This document shows, piece after piece, positions 6,817 to 16,407 of a DNA stretch of 23,242 nt (the stretch's first letter is position 1; every line of letters begins with the position of its first letter). The stretch covers positions 29,328 through 52,569 of the forward strand of contig DHDT01000024.1 in the NCBI GenBank assembly GCA_002399505.1. The letters are read 5' to 3'. A program made the translations under genes and the position numbers. Under the pieces are notes generated by a model, which made no database searches, had not been told where the DNA came from, and saw only the letters and a program-made list of their open reading frames with translations. Source of the DNA: Caryophanales bacterium UBA4869 (lineage in GTDB: Bacteria; Bacillota_I; Bacilli_A; RFN20; CAG-288).

Positions 6817-6845
6817 ATGTAATCGCTTACATCAAATTTTAGAAT
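6817..6845 (+). promoter_or_regulatory. Promoter with cre/LacI-type operator for the GH3 operon
   Basis: TGTAATCGCTTACA (6818-6831) fits the catabolite-responsive consensus TGWAANCGNTNWCA at every position and extends to GATGTAA/TTACATC. TAGAAT (6840-6845), a good -10, begins 22 nt after the first base of the palindrome, leaving ATGTAA inside the palindrome as a -35 with a 17-nt spacer. A repressor bound here would cover the -35. A TTGACA at 6784-6789 is also present, but its nearest -10-like box is only 14 nt away. The same geometry recurs at 22721-22749 and 22920-22948. Confidence 0.65.
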
Positions 6846-6881
6846 GCATGCAGTTGTCTTAGAAATCAAGGAGGATTTTTA

Positions 6882-9800
6882 ATGAGTAACTCAGCATTCT
6901 TAAAGAAGCGAGGTCTGAAGAAGCCGTTTCTAGTCGCAATCGGGGCGTTGATGGCTGTTTCGATGATAAGCTGTTCTCCTTCTTCTTCTTCTTCTTCTGG
7001 TTCTTCCGAAAATCTGATCAGCAGCGGAGATTCTTCGGGAACATCAAGTTCACCGATATCTACTCCAGATGATCAGGAAGACAACTATCCTGAAATCACG
7101 GAAACTCACGTTATTGCCGAAGGATATACGACCGGAAACCTGAGCGCCAAGGGCAAATATTATACTGATTATGCTTCTTTGGCTGATGAACAGCAGGCGG
7201 CTAAGGAAGTCGCTGTTCAGATTGCAGAAGAAGGTGATGTTCTTCTGAAAAATGCTGATGACTGTCTGCCTTTGAAGACTTCAGAGAAGCATTTGACCTG
7301 CTTTGGCATGCACTCGGTGAACCTCATCACTGCCGGTGGCGGAAGCGGTGCCGGAACTGTTGGAAATAACGGCATTGCCGGTTCCACTGTTGAAAGCTCT
7401 TTGACTGATGCCGGATTCAAAGTAAATCCTTCTACTCTCAACCTTTATTCTTCCTATCAGGCTTTGGGAACTATCAACAATGAACTGCCGATAGGGAACT
7501 ATACGCCTTCAGCTATCTCTTCCTATTTCGGATACGGCGATGCTGCGGTTGTCACTATCTCCAGACAGGGAACTGAAAACAAGGATTTGGCAACTAACAC
7601 AGTCCAAGACCATGCGGATGCTGATGAGCACTCTCTTCAGTTAGACGACAATGAAAAGGCGATGATCAAGCATGTTAAGAGCTATTTTAAGAAAGTAATC
7701 GTTTTGATCAACTCTTCCAATATCATGCAGATTCCCGATTTGGCTGCTGATAAGACTGAAGACAACTTAGGCGTTGACGCCATCCTCTGGATCGGCGGCG
7801 TTGGAAACAACGGAATCGATGCGGTCGGAAAGATCCTCAATGGTTCTGTCTGTCCTAGCGGTCATACTTCTGATCTCTGGACCAGAGATTTCAAGAAAGA
7901 TCCTTCTTTCACCAACTTTGGCTTTGACACTCAGAACAAAGACGAAGACGGAAACAGAATGAACTCTTCCTATTATGACGAAGAGGGAAATATCACTAAC
8001 TATAACCAAGTCGAATATAGAGAAGGAATCTATAACGGCTATAAGTACTATGAGACTGCTGCCACTGATATGACAAGCGGCGCTGAGAAGTGGTATGACG
8101 AAAACGTCCTCTATCCTTTCGGATATGGCTTAAGCTATACCTCTTTTAAGTGGGAATGGGCCGGAGTCAAAGACGGCCTCAAGATCGATGCCTCCAATCA
8201 GACTGTCACCACCAAGGTCAAAGTCACCAACAAAGGCGAGGTGGCCGGCAAGGATGTCGTCCAAATCTATTATTCCGCCCCCTATACTAAGGGCGGAATT
8301 GAAAAGGCCTCAACGAATCTTGTCAACTTTGCCAAGACCGATATTCTGGAACCTGGCGAAAGTCAGATTCTGACTATTCAGTTTGTCGCTCAGGATATGG
8401 CTTCCTTTGATGATACTGACAAGAACAAAAACAGCTTCAAAGGCTATGAACTTGAAAAAGGTCAGTACACGATTACCGCTAACCGAGATTCTCATACTCC
8501 TGTTCTCTCCACTAAGAGAATCATCGACGAGGATCTCCTTTGCCGTACTGACTACACTACCGGAAAAGAGATCAAACCTCTGTTCACCGGAGAATTCACC
8601 AGCACTAATGAATCTCTTCTGAATAATTCTCTCAGCCGTGCCAAAGGCCTTGCTCAGCCAAAGCCTGCCAGTGTTGCCGAAAGAACTTTAAAGGCTGCTA
8701 CCTTGGCTGAATATGATGATCAGGATATCTTCAATCACTATGAAACCAAGACTACTGATCCCTGGTACCAAACCAGTGTTCCCACAAGCTGGAAACAGGA
8801 TTCTACCTCTACTGCCTATAAGCTTTCCGATATGAGCGGAATCGACTATAAGGATTCTTATACTACCGGAAGCGATGAGGGAAGCAAGAAGTGGGAAGAC
8901 TATATGAACCAGCTTTCCTGGACCGAGATGTGCGATATCGTCTCTGGAGATTCCGCTAACGGAATGGCTAAGGGAAGAACCAATTATTCTGATGGCCCTG
9001 TCCAGATAAGAGGCGGAACACTCTTCCCCTCAAATCCGGTCTTGTCATCCACATACAATGTCGAATTAGCTTATAAGAAGGGACGTTTTGTCGGAAATGA
9101 AGCCATCTTCCTCGGGCTTGATTCCTGGGCTGGACCTGGTATGGATACTCATCGTTCACCTTTCTCCGGACGTAACTTCGAATACTATTCTCAGGACGGT
9201 TTCCACGGCGCCAGATTTGCAGAAGCTGAGATCAAAGGTGCCACTTCTAAGGGTCTTATCTGCTACGCCAAGCACTTCTTCTTAAATGATCAGGAATCCT
9301 TCCGTGCCGATTACGGCGGAGTCTTCACCTGGTGCAGCGAGCAGACGATGAGAGAAACCTACATCAAGCCTTTCGAATTCGCCATCAAGGCCGGTTCGAT
9401 GGGTGCGATGTCTTCCTTCAACCGTATCGGAAAACAGGTAACTGCCAATTCCTATGCCGTTCATCAGTATCTTTTAAGAGATGAGTGGGATTCTAAGGCC
9501 GCCGTCATCACCGATGCCTGGGCCAAAGCCTATGTTCCAGTCAACAAGATGAGTGTCGCCGGTTCCGATATGCTCTTAGGAACTTCTTCTTCCTATGCCG
9601 ATAACTCTCTTGATCACGGAGAGTGGGACAGTGAAAACAACACCATCAAGATCAAGGGTCAGGAAGATTCGACTGAATACGATACTGCTTCTCCTACTTT
9701 GTATGCCGGTATCAGAACCAGAGCTCAGAGAAACCTCTATAACCGCGCTAACTCCACAGCTGCCAAAAACGGTGTCACCACTGGTCAGAACATCGATGTC

Positions 9801-10565
9801 ATCCTTGAAAAGGGTGTCAGCAACAATGTCGCCATCGAAGTAGCCGGCACTAATGACATCAATGTCACTTTGGCTGAAGGCGCTTCTATGCCTGATGGTC
9901 TGAAGATTAAGAACGGACGTGTCGTATCTGGAAAACCTACTGTTGAAGGCTCCTATTCTGTCAATGTCAACTTGGCAATTGACGGCTGGATTTCTTCTAC
10001 TGCCGTTCTCAATATCACTGTCAAGTCCGCCATGCATTATCAGGGAGCTGCTATCTCCTCTACTGGAACCACTGCTACTATCAAAGCCAATCAGAAGTAT
10101 GAAGCCAAGGTCGACAATCCGGCTTTAGCTTACGGAAACGTAATCAGCGGCGGTCCTTCTTTCTGGGGCGGAGAATCAAGCAATCTCATCGTCAACTACT
10201 ATACGGATCACGGTACCAACTACAACAGAAACGAAGATAAGACCGCTTCCGATATCATCACTATCGATGCTTCTAAGGAAGGTATCACTAAGCACGAATA
10301 CAATTATGCAGTCACAAGCGGCAGTCTTCCCTCTGGCGTCACTGCCACTCCTATCATGAAGGACTGGGCCGGCAAAGCCAATCGAGGAACCTACGAGGTC
10401 GTCGATTACCTGAAGCTTTCCGGTACTCCGACTACGGCTGGAACTTATACTTTCGAAGTCACTCTCTCTGCTCCTCAGACCATGTATATGTCCGGCTGGC
10501 TATTCGCAAGCTTTGGCTGTTCTACTCAGACTTATACCCAGACTATCACTATCGTTGTCGAATAG
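6882..10565 (+). CDS. Inverted-domain GH3 beta-glucosidase-type lipoprotein
   Basis: 1227 residues; AAGGAGG lies 7 nt before the ATG. A lipoprotein signal ends at SMISC (Cys31), followed by a Ser/Gly linker (to about 65). Unlike most GH3 enzymes, the alpha/beta sandwich domain comes first (about 95-415, from EVAVQIAEEGDVLLKN to PFGYGLSYT). Then come a fibronectin-like domain (about 415-560) and the TIM-barrel catalytic domain (about 670-960) with AGPGMDTHRSPFSGRNFEY, KHF (K797-H798) and the nucleophile D878 in VITDAW. This reversed order is known from rumen GH3 enzymes such as Butyrivibrio BglA. Two extra C-terminal domains (about 963-1048 and 1066-1227) look like He_PIG/Ig modules (GLKIKNGRVVSGKPTVEGSY; SGTPTTAGTY). 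It should cleave terminal beta-linked glucose or xylose at the cell surface. A strong terminator follows. Confidence 0.88.
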   Translation: MSNSAFLKKRGLKKPFLVAIGALMAVSMISCSPSSSSSSGSSENLISSGDSSGTSSSPISTPDDQEDNYPEITETHVIAEGYTTGNLSAKGKYYTDYASLADEQQAAKEVAVQIAEEGDVLLKNADDCLPLKTSEKHLTCFGMHSVNLITAGGGSGAGTVGNNGIAGSTVESSLTDAGFKVNPSTLNLYSSYQALGTINNELPIGNYTPSAISSYFGYGDAAVVTISRQGTENKDLATNTVQDHADADEHSLQLDDNEKAMIKHVKSYFKKVIVLINSSNIMQIPDLAADKTEDNLGVDAILWIGGVGNNGIDAVGKILNGSVCPSGHTSDLWTRDFKKDPSFTNFGFDTQNKDEDGNRMNSSYYDEEGNITNYNQVEYREGIYNGYKYYETAATDMTSGAEKWYDENVLYPFGYGLSYTSFKWEWAGVKDGLKIDASNQTVTTKVKVTNKGEVAGKDVVQIYYSAPYTKGGIEKASTNLVNFAKTDILEPGESQILTIQFVAQDMASFDDTDKNKNSFKGYELEKGQYTITANRDSHTPVLSTKRIIDEDLLCRTDYTTGKEIKPLFTGEFTSTNESLLNNSLSRAKGLAQPKPASVAERTLKAATLAEYDDQDIFNHYETKTTDPWYQTSVPTSWKQDSTSTAYKLSDMSGIDYKDSYTTGSDEGSKKWEDYMNQLSWTEMCDIVSGDSANGMAKGRTNYSDGPVQIRGGTLFPSNPVLSSTYNVELAYKKGRFVGNEAIFLGLDSWAGPGMDTHRSPFSGRNFEYYSQDGFHGARFAEAEIKGATSKGLICYAKHFFLNDQESFRADYGGVFTWCSEQTMRETYIKPFEFAIKAGSMGAMSSFNRIGKQVTANSYAVHQYLLRDEWDSKAAVITDAWAKAYVPVNKMSVAGSDMLLGTSSSYADNSLDHGEWDSENNTIKIKGQEDSTEYDTASPTLYAGIRTRAQRNLYNRANSTAAKNGVTTGQNIDVILEKGVSNNVAIEVAGTNDINVTLAEGASMPDGLKIKNGRVVSGKPTVEGSYSVNVNLAIDGWISSTAVLNITVKSAMHYQGAAISSTGTTATIKANQKYEAKVDNPALAYGNVISGGPSFWGGESSNLIVNYYTDHGTNYNRNEDKTASDIITIDASKEGITKHEYNYAVTSGSLPSGVTATPIMKDWAGKANRGTYEVVDYLKLSGTPTTAGTYTFEVTLSAPQTMYMSGWLFASFGCSTQTYTQTITIVVE

Positions 10566-10576
10566 TTGATTCTTCT

Positions 10577-10616
10577 CCTTTGGCCTTAGTTTTCTAAGGC
10601 CAAAGGTCTTTGCTTT
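10577..10616 (+). terminator. Rho-independent terminator after the first GH3 gene
   Basis: CCTTTGGCCTTAG (10577-10589) pairs with CTAAGGCCAAAGG (10594-10606), a perfect 13-bp stem with a TTTT loop, followed by TCTTTGCTTTTT. No promoter is obvious between here and the next gene at 10644, so this may be a leaky terminator that lowers expression of the downstream genes. Confidence 0.85.
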
Positions 10617-10643
10617 TTAGTTAATCATAGGGGATTGAATATA

Positions 10644-12032
10644 ATGAAAAAAAAGTCATTTAAGAGCAGTATTCTTTTATTGTCGTTGATGATGCTGTTA
10701 CCGTTAACTGGCTGCGGAAGTAATTCAGGCAGTCAGAATTCTGTATCTGATTCTTCTGAAGTCACTAATGTCTATAAACTTGCTATGAAGACACAGCCTA
10801 CAAAAACAGATTATTTTATCGGGGAATCTTTTGATCCTGCAGGCGGTGTTGTCTTAGCTACCTACAATGATAAGACGACAGAAGACATCCAGTTGTCCGA
10901 TACGAGATTAGAGGTGTCAAAACCTAATACTGAGACTGAAGGCAAGAAGAATATCACCGTAAAATACGGCGGAAAGAGAACTACTTTCTCAATCAATGTT
11001 GAAGCTGAAACCTTTATTGTCACTTTTGACTATGGCTATGATATGGTGGAAGACAAGACGGTCAATGTGAAGAAAGGCGAGACTGTCACCAAACCAGAAG
11101 ACCCGTTGAGAACTTCTTATACTTTTGACGGGTGGTATACGGATGCGGCTTTGACAGCGGCCTTTGATTTCACGACCCCGGTCGTTTCCAATCTGACTTT
11201 GACCGCCAAGTGGCTTGATAATTCCAAGACGACTTTTGATTTTGTCTTTGACTATAACTATTACGGAATCAAACCGAAGACTGTCAAACAGAAAGTCGAA
11301 GAAGGAAAGACGGCTACAAAACTGGCCGGGGATCCTATTCGCAAAGGATATGATTTTGTCAATTGGTATACGGCAGCAACAGGGGGAGAAGTCTTTGATT
11401 TCACTGCAAAGATAACTTCTAAGACCACAGTCTATGCCAAGTGGAATAGAAATTCACAATACACCGGTGAACAGACTTATACCTTTGAGGCGGAAGACGT
11501 TTCTCTTAAAGGGAAGACCGGTAAGGGATTGTCAGGAACCGTCACTGAAAAGGGAATGATCATCACTAATTCCAAAGTCAGTGCCTCGAATGACAAGTTT
11601 ATCGGCTATATGTATAAGACTGGTCTTTCGCTGGAATTTGATTTCTATTCTGACGTTGCGGTATCTAATGCCAAGTTCTCAATCAGATTAGGACAGGAAG
11701 TAGACGGATATACTTTCAATTCCGGTAACTTCCAGATCAAAGCCAATGATGCCACTCCCTTAGATTATTCCGATATCGTCTTCACCGATGCTGAAGTGCC
11801 GGCATCTACTGCTGAAGTTCCTTATTCTCAGTTTAAGGATTTCACTGTAACTGAGACTCTCAATATCAATAAGGGCAATAACTTTGTCATCCTCACTGTC
11901 AGCAATTCCGACAGTATCACCGGAACTACGATGGAAGCTCATGCTCCTCTGATTGACTGCATCAAGATAACTGCCTTAGATGCCGTATTGGATTGGGACG
12001 GAAATTACGACCTGCCGGCTGATAACTATTAG
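10644..12032 (+). CDS. Lipoprotein with Ig-like, two Listeria-Bacteroides repeats and CBM-like domain
   Basis: 462 residues from the ATG at 10644. A TTG at 10635 is in frame but falls right at the ribosome site AGGGGA, so the ATG is preferred. The lipobox is PLTGC (Cys24). A Big-type Ig-like domain follows (about 45-125, ending KNITVKYGGKRTTFSINVE), then two InlB/Flg_new (Listeria-Bacteroides) repeats, each ending in a GWYTDAA...TAKW-type signature (FDGWYTDAALTAAFDF...LTAKW and FVNWYTAATGGEVFDF...VYAKW). The C-terminal part (about 275-450) starts with YTFEAEDVSL and ends IDCIKITAL, the outline of a CBM6/35-like beta-sandwich. No catalytic residues are seen. It is probably a surface protein that holds glycan for the GH3 enzymes on either side; the next gene starts 26 nt on. 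Confidence 0.8.
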   Translation: MKKKSFKSSILLLSLMMLLPLTGCGSNSGSQNSVSDSSEVTNVYKLAMKTQPTKTDYFIGESFDPAGGVVLATYNDKTTEDIQLSDTRLEVSKPNTETEGKKNITVKYGGKRTTFSINVEAETFIVTFDYGYDMVEDKTVNVKKGETVTKPEDPLRTSYTFDGWYTDAALTAAFDFTTPVVSNLTLTAKWLDNSKTTFDFVFDYNYYGIKPKTVKQKVEEGKTATKLAGDPIRKGYDFVNWYTAATGGEVFDFTAKITSKTTVYAKWNRNSQYTGEQTYTFEAEDVSLKGKTGKGLSGTVTEKGMIITNSKVSASNDKFIGYMYKTGLSLEFDFYSDVAVSNAKFSIRLGQEVDGYTFNSGNFQIKANDATPLDYSDIVFTDAEVPASTAEVPYSQFKDFTVTETLNINKGNNFVILTVSNSDSITGTTMEAHAPLIDCIKITALDAVLDWDGNYDLPADNY

Positions 12033-12058
12033 AGAACTATTTAGAAGGAAAAAACAAA

Positions 12059-15007
12059 ATGGGAAAACTCTTTAAGAAGAAAGGGTTCCTGGTCTGGTTT
12101 ATAACCTCAGTTGTCTTAGTGGTCTTTTTGACTGTGGCAACAATACTGACCGGAACTGTCTATTCGGGACTGATGAATTTTGCTTTTACGGGACCGACCA
12201 ATATCTATGCAGAAGGACAGGATAGCGCCTATCAGGCTAAGTATTCCTCATCAAAAGAAGCTCTCGAAAATGCTAAGAACACAAACCTTAAACTCTGCCA
12301 AGAAGGTATGGTTCTTCTCAAGAACGAGAACAAAGCCCTGCCGATACTGACACCTAAAAGCTCTGACAAAGTCACTGTCAAACCCAAAGTCACAGTCTTT
12401 GGAAAGAACTCGGTCAATATCGCAATCGGCGGCTCTGGTTCTGGTGCCGCTTCAGGAAAGAGCATCGGGATCTATGAGTCTTTGGAAGATGCCGGCTATG
12501 AAACCAATCCGACCATTAAAGCCTTCTATGATGATGACAAGGCCTCAGGACCTAAGAGAAGCTCTAACTCAAGCGACTTGGATTCCGGTGATACTGTCAT
12601 TATCTCAACAGCTGAAACACCACAGAACAAATATACTGAAGCTGTTAAAAACTCCTATTCTTCCTATAAAGATGCGGCTATTGTAGTCATCACCAGAATC
12701 GGAGGTGAGGGATTTGATCTTCCTCGGACGATGAATGGGGCGACTGGCTATCGAAATGAAAGTGATCACTATCTCCAGCTTGACCAGAATGAAACCGACC
12801 TTCTGAAAGCAGTCTGTGAGAGCGACTTTGAACATGTCATCGTTGTTTTGAATTCCGGTTCTGCCATGGAATTGGGCTTCTTAGAAGACCCAACCTATTA
12901 TGCCTATCAGGATAAAATCGATGCCGCTATCTGGATGGGGTATACCGGAAATTCAGGTGCTACGGCCTTAGGAGAGATTATCAATGGCTCGGTCACCCCT
13001 TCTGGAAAGACTGTCGATACCTTTGCCAGTGACTTCAAAAAGAATCCGACCTGGAACAACTTCGGCGATAACCTGATCACCGGGAATAACTCAACTGGTG
13101 TTCAAGGCGGAGACCAGTATTCCGTAAATGGTGAAAACACCATGTATTACTTTGTCGATTACGAAGAAGGAGTCTATGTCGGATACAAGTATTATGAGAC
13201 GAGAGGAGAAATAGAAGGCGAAGACTGGTACGATAAAGAAGTTGTCTATCCTTTCGGTTTCGGCTTAAGTTATACGACCTTCTCCTGGACTGTCATAAAC
13301 GAAAGCCAGATACCTTCAGTCTTTACCAAGGACACTAAGATCAATATCGAAGTTGAAGTTGAGAATACCGGCGATTATCAGGGGCAGGATGTCGTTGAGC
13401 TCTATGCATCTGCTCCCTATAAGGCCGGCGGAATCGAAAAGCCAAGTGAAAGTCTAGTTGCCTTTGATAAGACCAAAGTTCTCAATCCCGGTGAGAAAGA
13501 AACACTCACTCTGACCTTTGATCCCTACAATATTGCCTCCTATGACTATAAAAACAAGAACGACAACGGGTTTTCAGGATATGAACTAGAAAAAGGCAAG
13601 TATTCCCTGAGAATCAATCACGATTCTCATAAAACTGAGAAAACCTATGATATCAATCTGGAGAATGATGAGACTTTCAAAACTGACCCCACAACCTCGA
13701 AGGAAGTGACTAATCAATACACTGACCAGGAAGACTCCGCCTTCAATTCCGATACTCAGCTTAGCACTGTCTTATCAAGAGCAGACTTTGAAGGCACCTG
13801 GCCTACTGCACCCACTGAGTACGAAAGATCAGTCTCGCAGGAATTCATCAATCAGCTCAAAGACACATCGACCAATAACCCGCACGACTATGACAATGAA
13901 GAAGACTATCCGATAACTGATGAAAGCAAGACGATGGTTTTAAGAGATCTCCTCTATACAGAAGAGGGTGAGTTCAAAGGAAACGTCGACTACGACGACC
14001 CTCGTTTCGACACTCTCCTAGATCAGATGAGTGTCAAAGAAGCGACCAATATGTTCGATAAAGCCGCTTATCAGATAAGCGGAGTCGATTCTATCGGATT
14101 ACCCTACACTAACTGCGCCGACGGACCGGTGGGCTGGACTTCTTTCATCAATGCCACTAATTATGTCGACTGCTGTTCTTATTGCTGTGGAGTAATAGTC
14201 GCCTCAACCTGGAATCAGAAGCTAGTAGAGGAATTCGGAGAATCAGTCGGAGAAGAAGGCTTAGTCGGAAAATCGGGAACTCCCTTCACTGGCTGGTATG
14301 CCCCGGGACTCAATATCCATCGTTCTCCTTTTGGAGGCAGAAACTTCGAGTACTATTCCGAAGACAGCTTCCTGACTGGAAAGATCGCCGCCAGTGAGAT
14401 CAAAGGCTGCGTAAGCAAAGGTGTTGTTCCTTTCATCAAGCACTTCGCCCTCAATGAACAGGAAACCCATCGCTCTATAACAGGTGACGTCAGTTGGGTG
14501 AATGAACAGAGCATGAGAGAAATCTACCTCAAGCCCTTTGAAATCGCCGTCAAAGAAGGAAAGACTCACGGAATCATGACTTCCTTCAATAGAATCGGAA
14601 CGAGATGGACGGGCGGAGACTATCGTCTCCTCACAACAATTCTTCGAGAAGAATGGGGATTCCAAGGTGCTGTCATCTGCGACTTCAACACTATTCCTGA
14701 TTACATGAACTCCAGGCAGATGGCCTACGCCGGAGGTGACTTGAATCTCTCGACGACACCTGTATCCTTTGTCGATGATTCATCGACAGCTGATGTCTAT
14801 GTCTTGAGAAATGCTCTTCACAATGTCGCCTATGCCTTAGGTAATTCCAATGTCATGAAAGGCGATGTCGTCGGTCAGAGAAGAGCTCTCTGGCAGACTG
14901 TACTGATCTCTGTTGACTGCGCGGTCTTTGCCGCTATTCTACTCTGGGGCGGATTCATCGTCTATTTCTCACTGAAAAAAGACAAGACGGAAAAGACGGC
15001 TGACTGA
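12059..15007 (+). CDS. Inverted-domain GH3 glycosidase with a membrane helix at each end
   Basis: 982 residues; AAGGAA precedes the ATG, 26 nt after the lipoprotein gene. An N-terminal helix (about 12-35) with a basic start serves as signal anchor, and a second helix (about 945-968) with KKDKTEKTAD after it anchors the C terminus. Between them are the GH3 alpha/beta domain (about 80-395, ending PFGFGLSYT), a fibronectin-like domain (about 420-530) and the TIM-barrel domain (about 655-925) with APGLNIHRSPFGGRNFEY, K794-H795 and likely nucleophile D875 in VICDFN. The usual Trp after the nucleophile Asp is Phe here. An odd CCSYCC cluster (C705-C710) lies in the barrel. Both termini should be cytosolic and the enzyme outside. 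Substrate is probably a short beta-glucoside or xyloside. Confidence 0.87.
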   Translation: MGKLFKKKGFLVWFITSVVLVVFLTVATILTGTVYSGLMNFAFTGPTNIYAEGQDSAYQAKYSSSKEALENAKNTNLKLCQEGMVLLKNENKALPILTPKSSDKVTVKPKVTVFGKNSVNIAIGGSGSGAASGKSIGIYESLEDAGYETNPTIKAFYDDDKASGPKRSSNSSDLDSGDTVIISTAETPQNKYTEAVKNSYSSYKDAAIVVITRIGGEGFDLPRTMNGATGYRNESDHYLQLDQNETDLLKAVCESDFEHVIVVLNSGSAMELGFLEDPTYYAYQDKIDAAIWMGYTGNSGATALGEIINGSVTPSGKTVDTFASDFKKNPTWNNFGDNLITGNNSTGVQGGDQYSVNGENTMYYFVDYEEGVYVGYKYYETRGEIEGEDWYDKEVVYPFGFGLSYTTFSWTVINESQIPSVFTKDTKINIEVEVENTGDYQGQDVVELYASAPYKAGGIEKPSESLVAFDKTKVLNPGEKETLTLTFDPYNIASYDYKNKNDNGFSGYELEKGKYSLRINHDSHKTEKTYDINLENDETFKTDPTTSKEVTNQYTDQEDSAFNSDTQLSTVLSRADFEGTWPTAPTEYERSVSQEFINQLKDTSTNNPHDYDNEEDYPITDESKTMVLRDLLYTEEGEFKGNVDYDDPRFDTLLDQMSVKEATNMFDKAAYQISGVDSIGLPYTNCADGPVGWTSFINATNYVDCCSYCCGVIVASTWNQKLVEEFGESVGEEGLVGKSGTPFTGWYAPGLNIHRSPFGGRNFEYYSEDSFLTGKIAASEIKGCVSKGVVPFIKHFALNEQETHRSITGDVSWVNEQSMREIYLKPFEIAVKEGKTHGIMTSFNRIGTRWTGGDYRLLTTILREEWGFQGAVICDFNTIPDYMNSRQMAYAGGDLNLSTTPVSFVDDSSTADVYVLRNALHNVAYALGNSNVMKGDVVGQRRALWQTVLISVDCAVFAAILLWGGFIVYFSLKKDKTEKTAD

Positions 15008-15027
15008 TAACTAACTATTTTCCTTAT

Positions 15028-15062
15028 AAAAAGCGAGGCAGTACCCCTACTGCCTCGTTTTC
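15028..15062. terminator. Bidirectional terminator between convergent genes
   Basis: CGAGGCAGTA (15034-15043), loop CCCC, TACTGCCTCG (15048-15057), with a T-tract to the right and an A-tract to the left. It can end the plus-strand GH3 operon and, on the other strand, the transcript of the sensor kinase whose stop codon is at 15061-15063. Confidence 0.85.
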
Positions 15063-16407
15063 AGTTTTCTTCTTTTACGGTGAAGAGGATGGCGATTGTG
15101 AAAGTCTGGTTCTTGGCGTCAAGGGAGAGACTTCCATCATATTTGTCGCAGACGATCTTGATGGAGCGGATACCGAATCCGTGGTAGCGGGGGTCGGTTT
15201 TGCTGGTGACAGGATAGCCGTTATTGAAAGTGATGGAACCGTCATAGACGTTCTGAGCAGAGATAGAAACGAGATTTCCGGTCTTTCTGATTCTCAGAGT
15301 TATCATTCTCTTGGAAGGATCGAGGTTCTTGACGGCTTCGACGGCATTGTCGATGATGTTTCCGAACAAAGAATAGGTATCCGGTTCACTCATGAAGCTT
15401 AGGGCCGAGCCATCAGCTATGCAGTTGAATTTGATCTGGTTCTGGGAACAGAAGAGACTCTTCTGAGAGAGGACGACATCTAAGGCCTTATTGCCAGTCT
15501 TGATAGCTGAATCATAGATGTTGATGACTTTAGTCATGCTCTCGACGACATCCGGAGACATGGCTTTCTTGTTACCCATCTCTCTTATCTGATATTTGAG
15601 ATCATGGCATTTGATGTTGATGAGATCGACAGTCTGTTTATTAAGCTCATATTGGGCTTTTTCTTCTTTTCTCAGTTCATTGACGACTTCCAGGTTCTTG
15701 CTCATGGAATTCTGGTAGAAGAGCTGGAAGAGACCAATCAGTGCCGCTACGCAGCAGGCGACGTTGAGGAAGTCGACAAATCCCAAATAGAATCCGTCAT
15801 AATGGATAGTGGAGTAGAAAGAAACTATCGAAGAGACCACAATGTCTATGACTAAGAAGAGAGCTCCTAAGACTAAGGCCATGCTGTTTTTGACTCCGAT
15901 TCCCTCATAGCCTTTGATCTTTGTCGAACAGAAGATGAAGACTAGCCAGTAGACGACGATGTAACTGATGAAATAGACGGCAAGTTCAATGGGACCGCTA
16001 AAAAGAGACAGGGTCTCATTGTCATAAAGACCGCCTGAGGAGATATGAGTCTCGGCATTGATGAAGTTGAAGATACCCTGATAGAGTTCATAGCTGATAT
16101 GCTCAGTCGTATATCCGCATAAGGCAGTGAAGAAGAGAGTCTTCCAGTTGGTATCGAAACAGAAGAGCAGCATCAGATAGGTGAAACCGAACATACAGAG
16201 GAACATGAACATCGTATAGAAGGCATTTCCGGTAGGTATGGGGAAGGCCAGGGCAAAGCCAAAACATAAAATGACCGCTACTGTCATTCTGATGACAAAA
16301 TGATTTCGTCTTTTCATCTTGGCGACAAAAAGGCCTTCTCCAAAGAGAAGCCAGAACATGAATATCAGACGATAAAAGAACAAGGACGCAATAGGATAAA
16401 AGTTCAT
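15061..16407 (-). CDS. GHKL-domain sensor histidine kinase (AgrC-like), second copy
   Basis: 448 residues, a paralogue of the kinase at 2932-4254. The N terminus has six or seven hydrophobic helices (about 5-235), then a charged linker (VNELRKEEKAQYELNKQTVD) and the H-box LINIKCHDLKYQI with likely phosphorylated H268. The ATPase has N-box LFGNIIDNAVEAV and G-box YHGFGIRSIKIVCDKYDG. In the N-box the first Glu seen in the other kinase is Gly, while the key Asn/Asp residues remain. Its ATG overlaps the stop of the regulator gene by 4 nt (ATGA), so the two are translated together. The ligand is unknown. Given the position, it may sense something linked to the GH3 cluster, but that is inference. 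Confidence 0.9.
   Translation of the reverse strand: MNFYPIASLFFYRLIFMFWLLFGEGLFVAKMKRRNHFVIRMTVAVILCFGFALAFPIPTGNAFYTMFMFLCMFGFTYLMLLFCFDTNWKTLFFTALCGYTTEHISYELYQGIFNFINAETHISSGGLYDNETLSLFSGPIELAVYFISYIVVYWLVFIFCSTKIKGYEGIGVKNSMALVLGALFLVIDIVVSSIVSFYSTIHYDGFYLGFVDFLNVACCVAALIGLFQLFYQNSMSKNLEVVNELRKEEKAQYELNKQTVDLINIKCHDLKYQIREMGNKKAMSPDVVESMTKVINIYDSAIKTGNKALDVVLSQKSLFCSQNQIKFNCIADGSALSFMSEPDTYSLFGNIIDNAVEAVKNLDPSKRMITLRIRKTGNLVSISAQNVYDGSITFNNGYPVTSKTDPRYHGFGIRSIKIVCDKYDGSLSLDAKNQTFTIAILFTVKEEN

Noticed and set aside
9576..10037. Minus-strand open frame of 153 codons inside the first GH3 gene
   Set aside because: Antisense shadow of the Ig-like part of the GH3 gene; no ribosome site and no recognisable motif.
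10635..10643. TTG at 10635 as the start of the second lipoprotein
   Set aside because: It directly follows the ribosome site with no spacer; the ATG at 10644 has proper spacing and gives a normal MKKK signal start.
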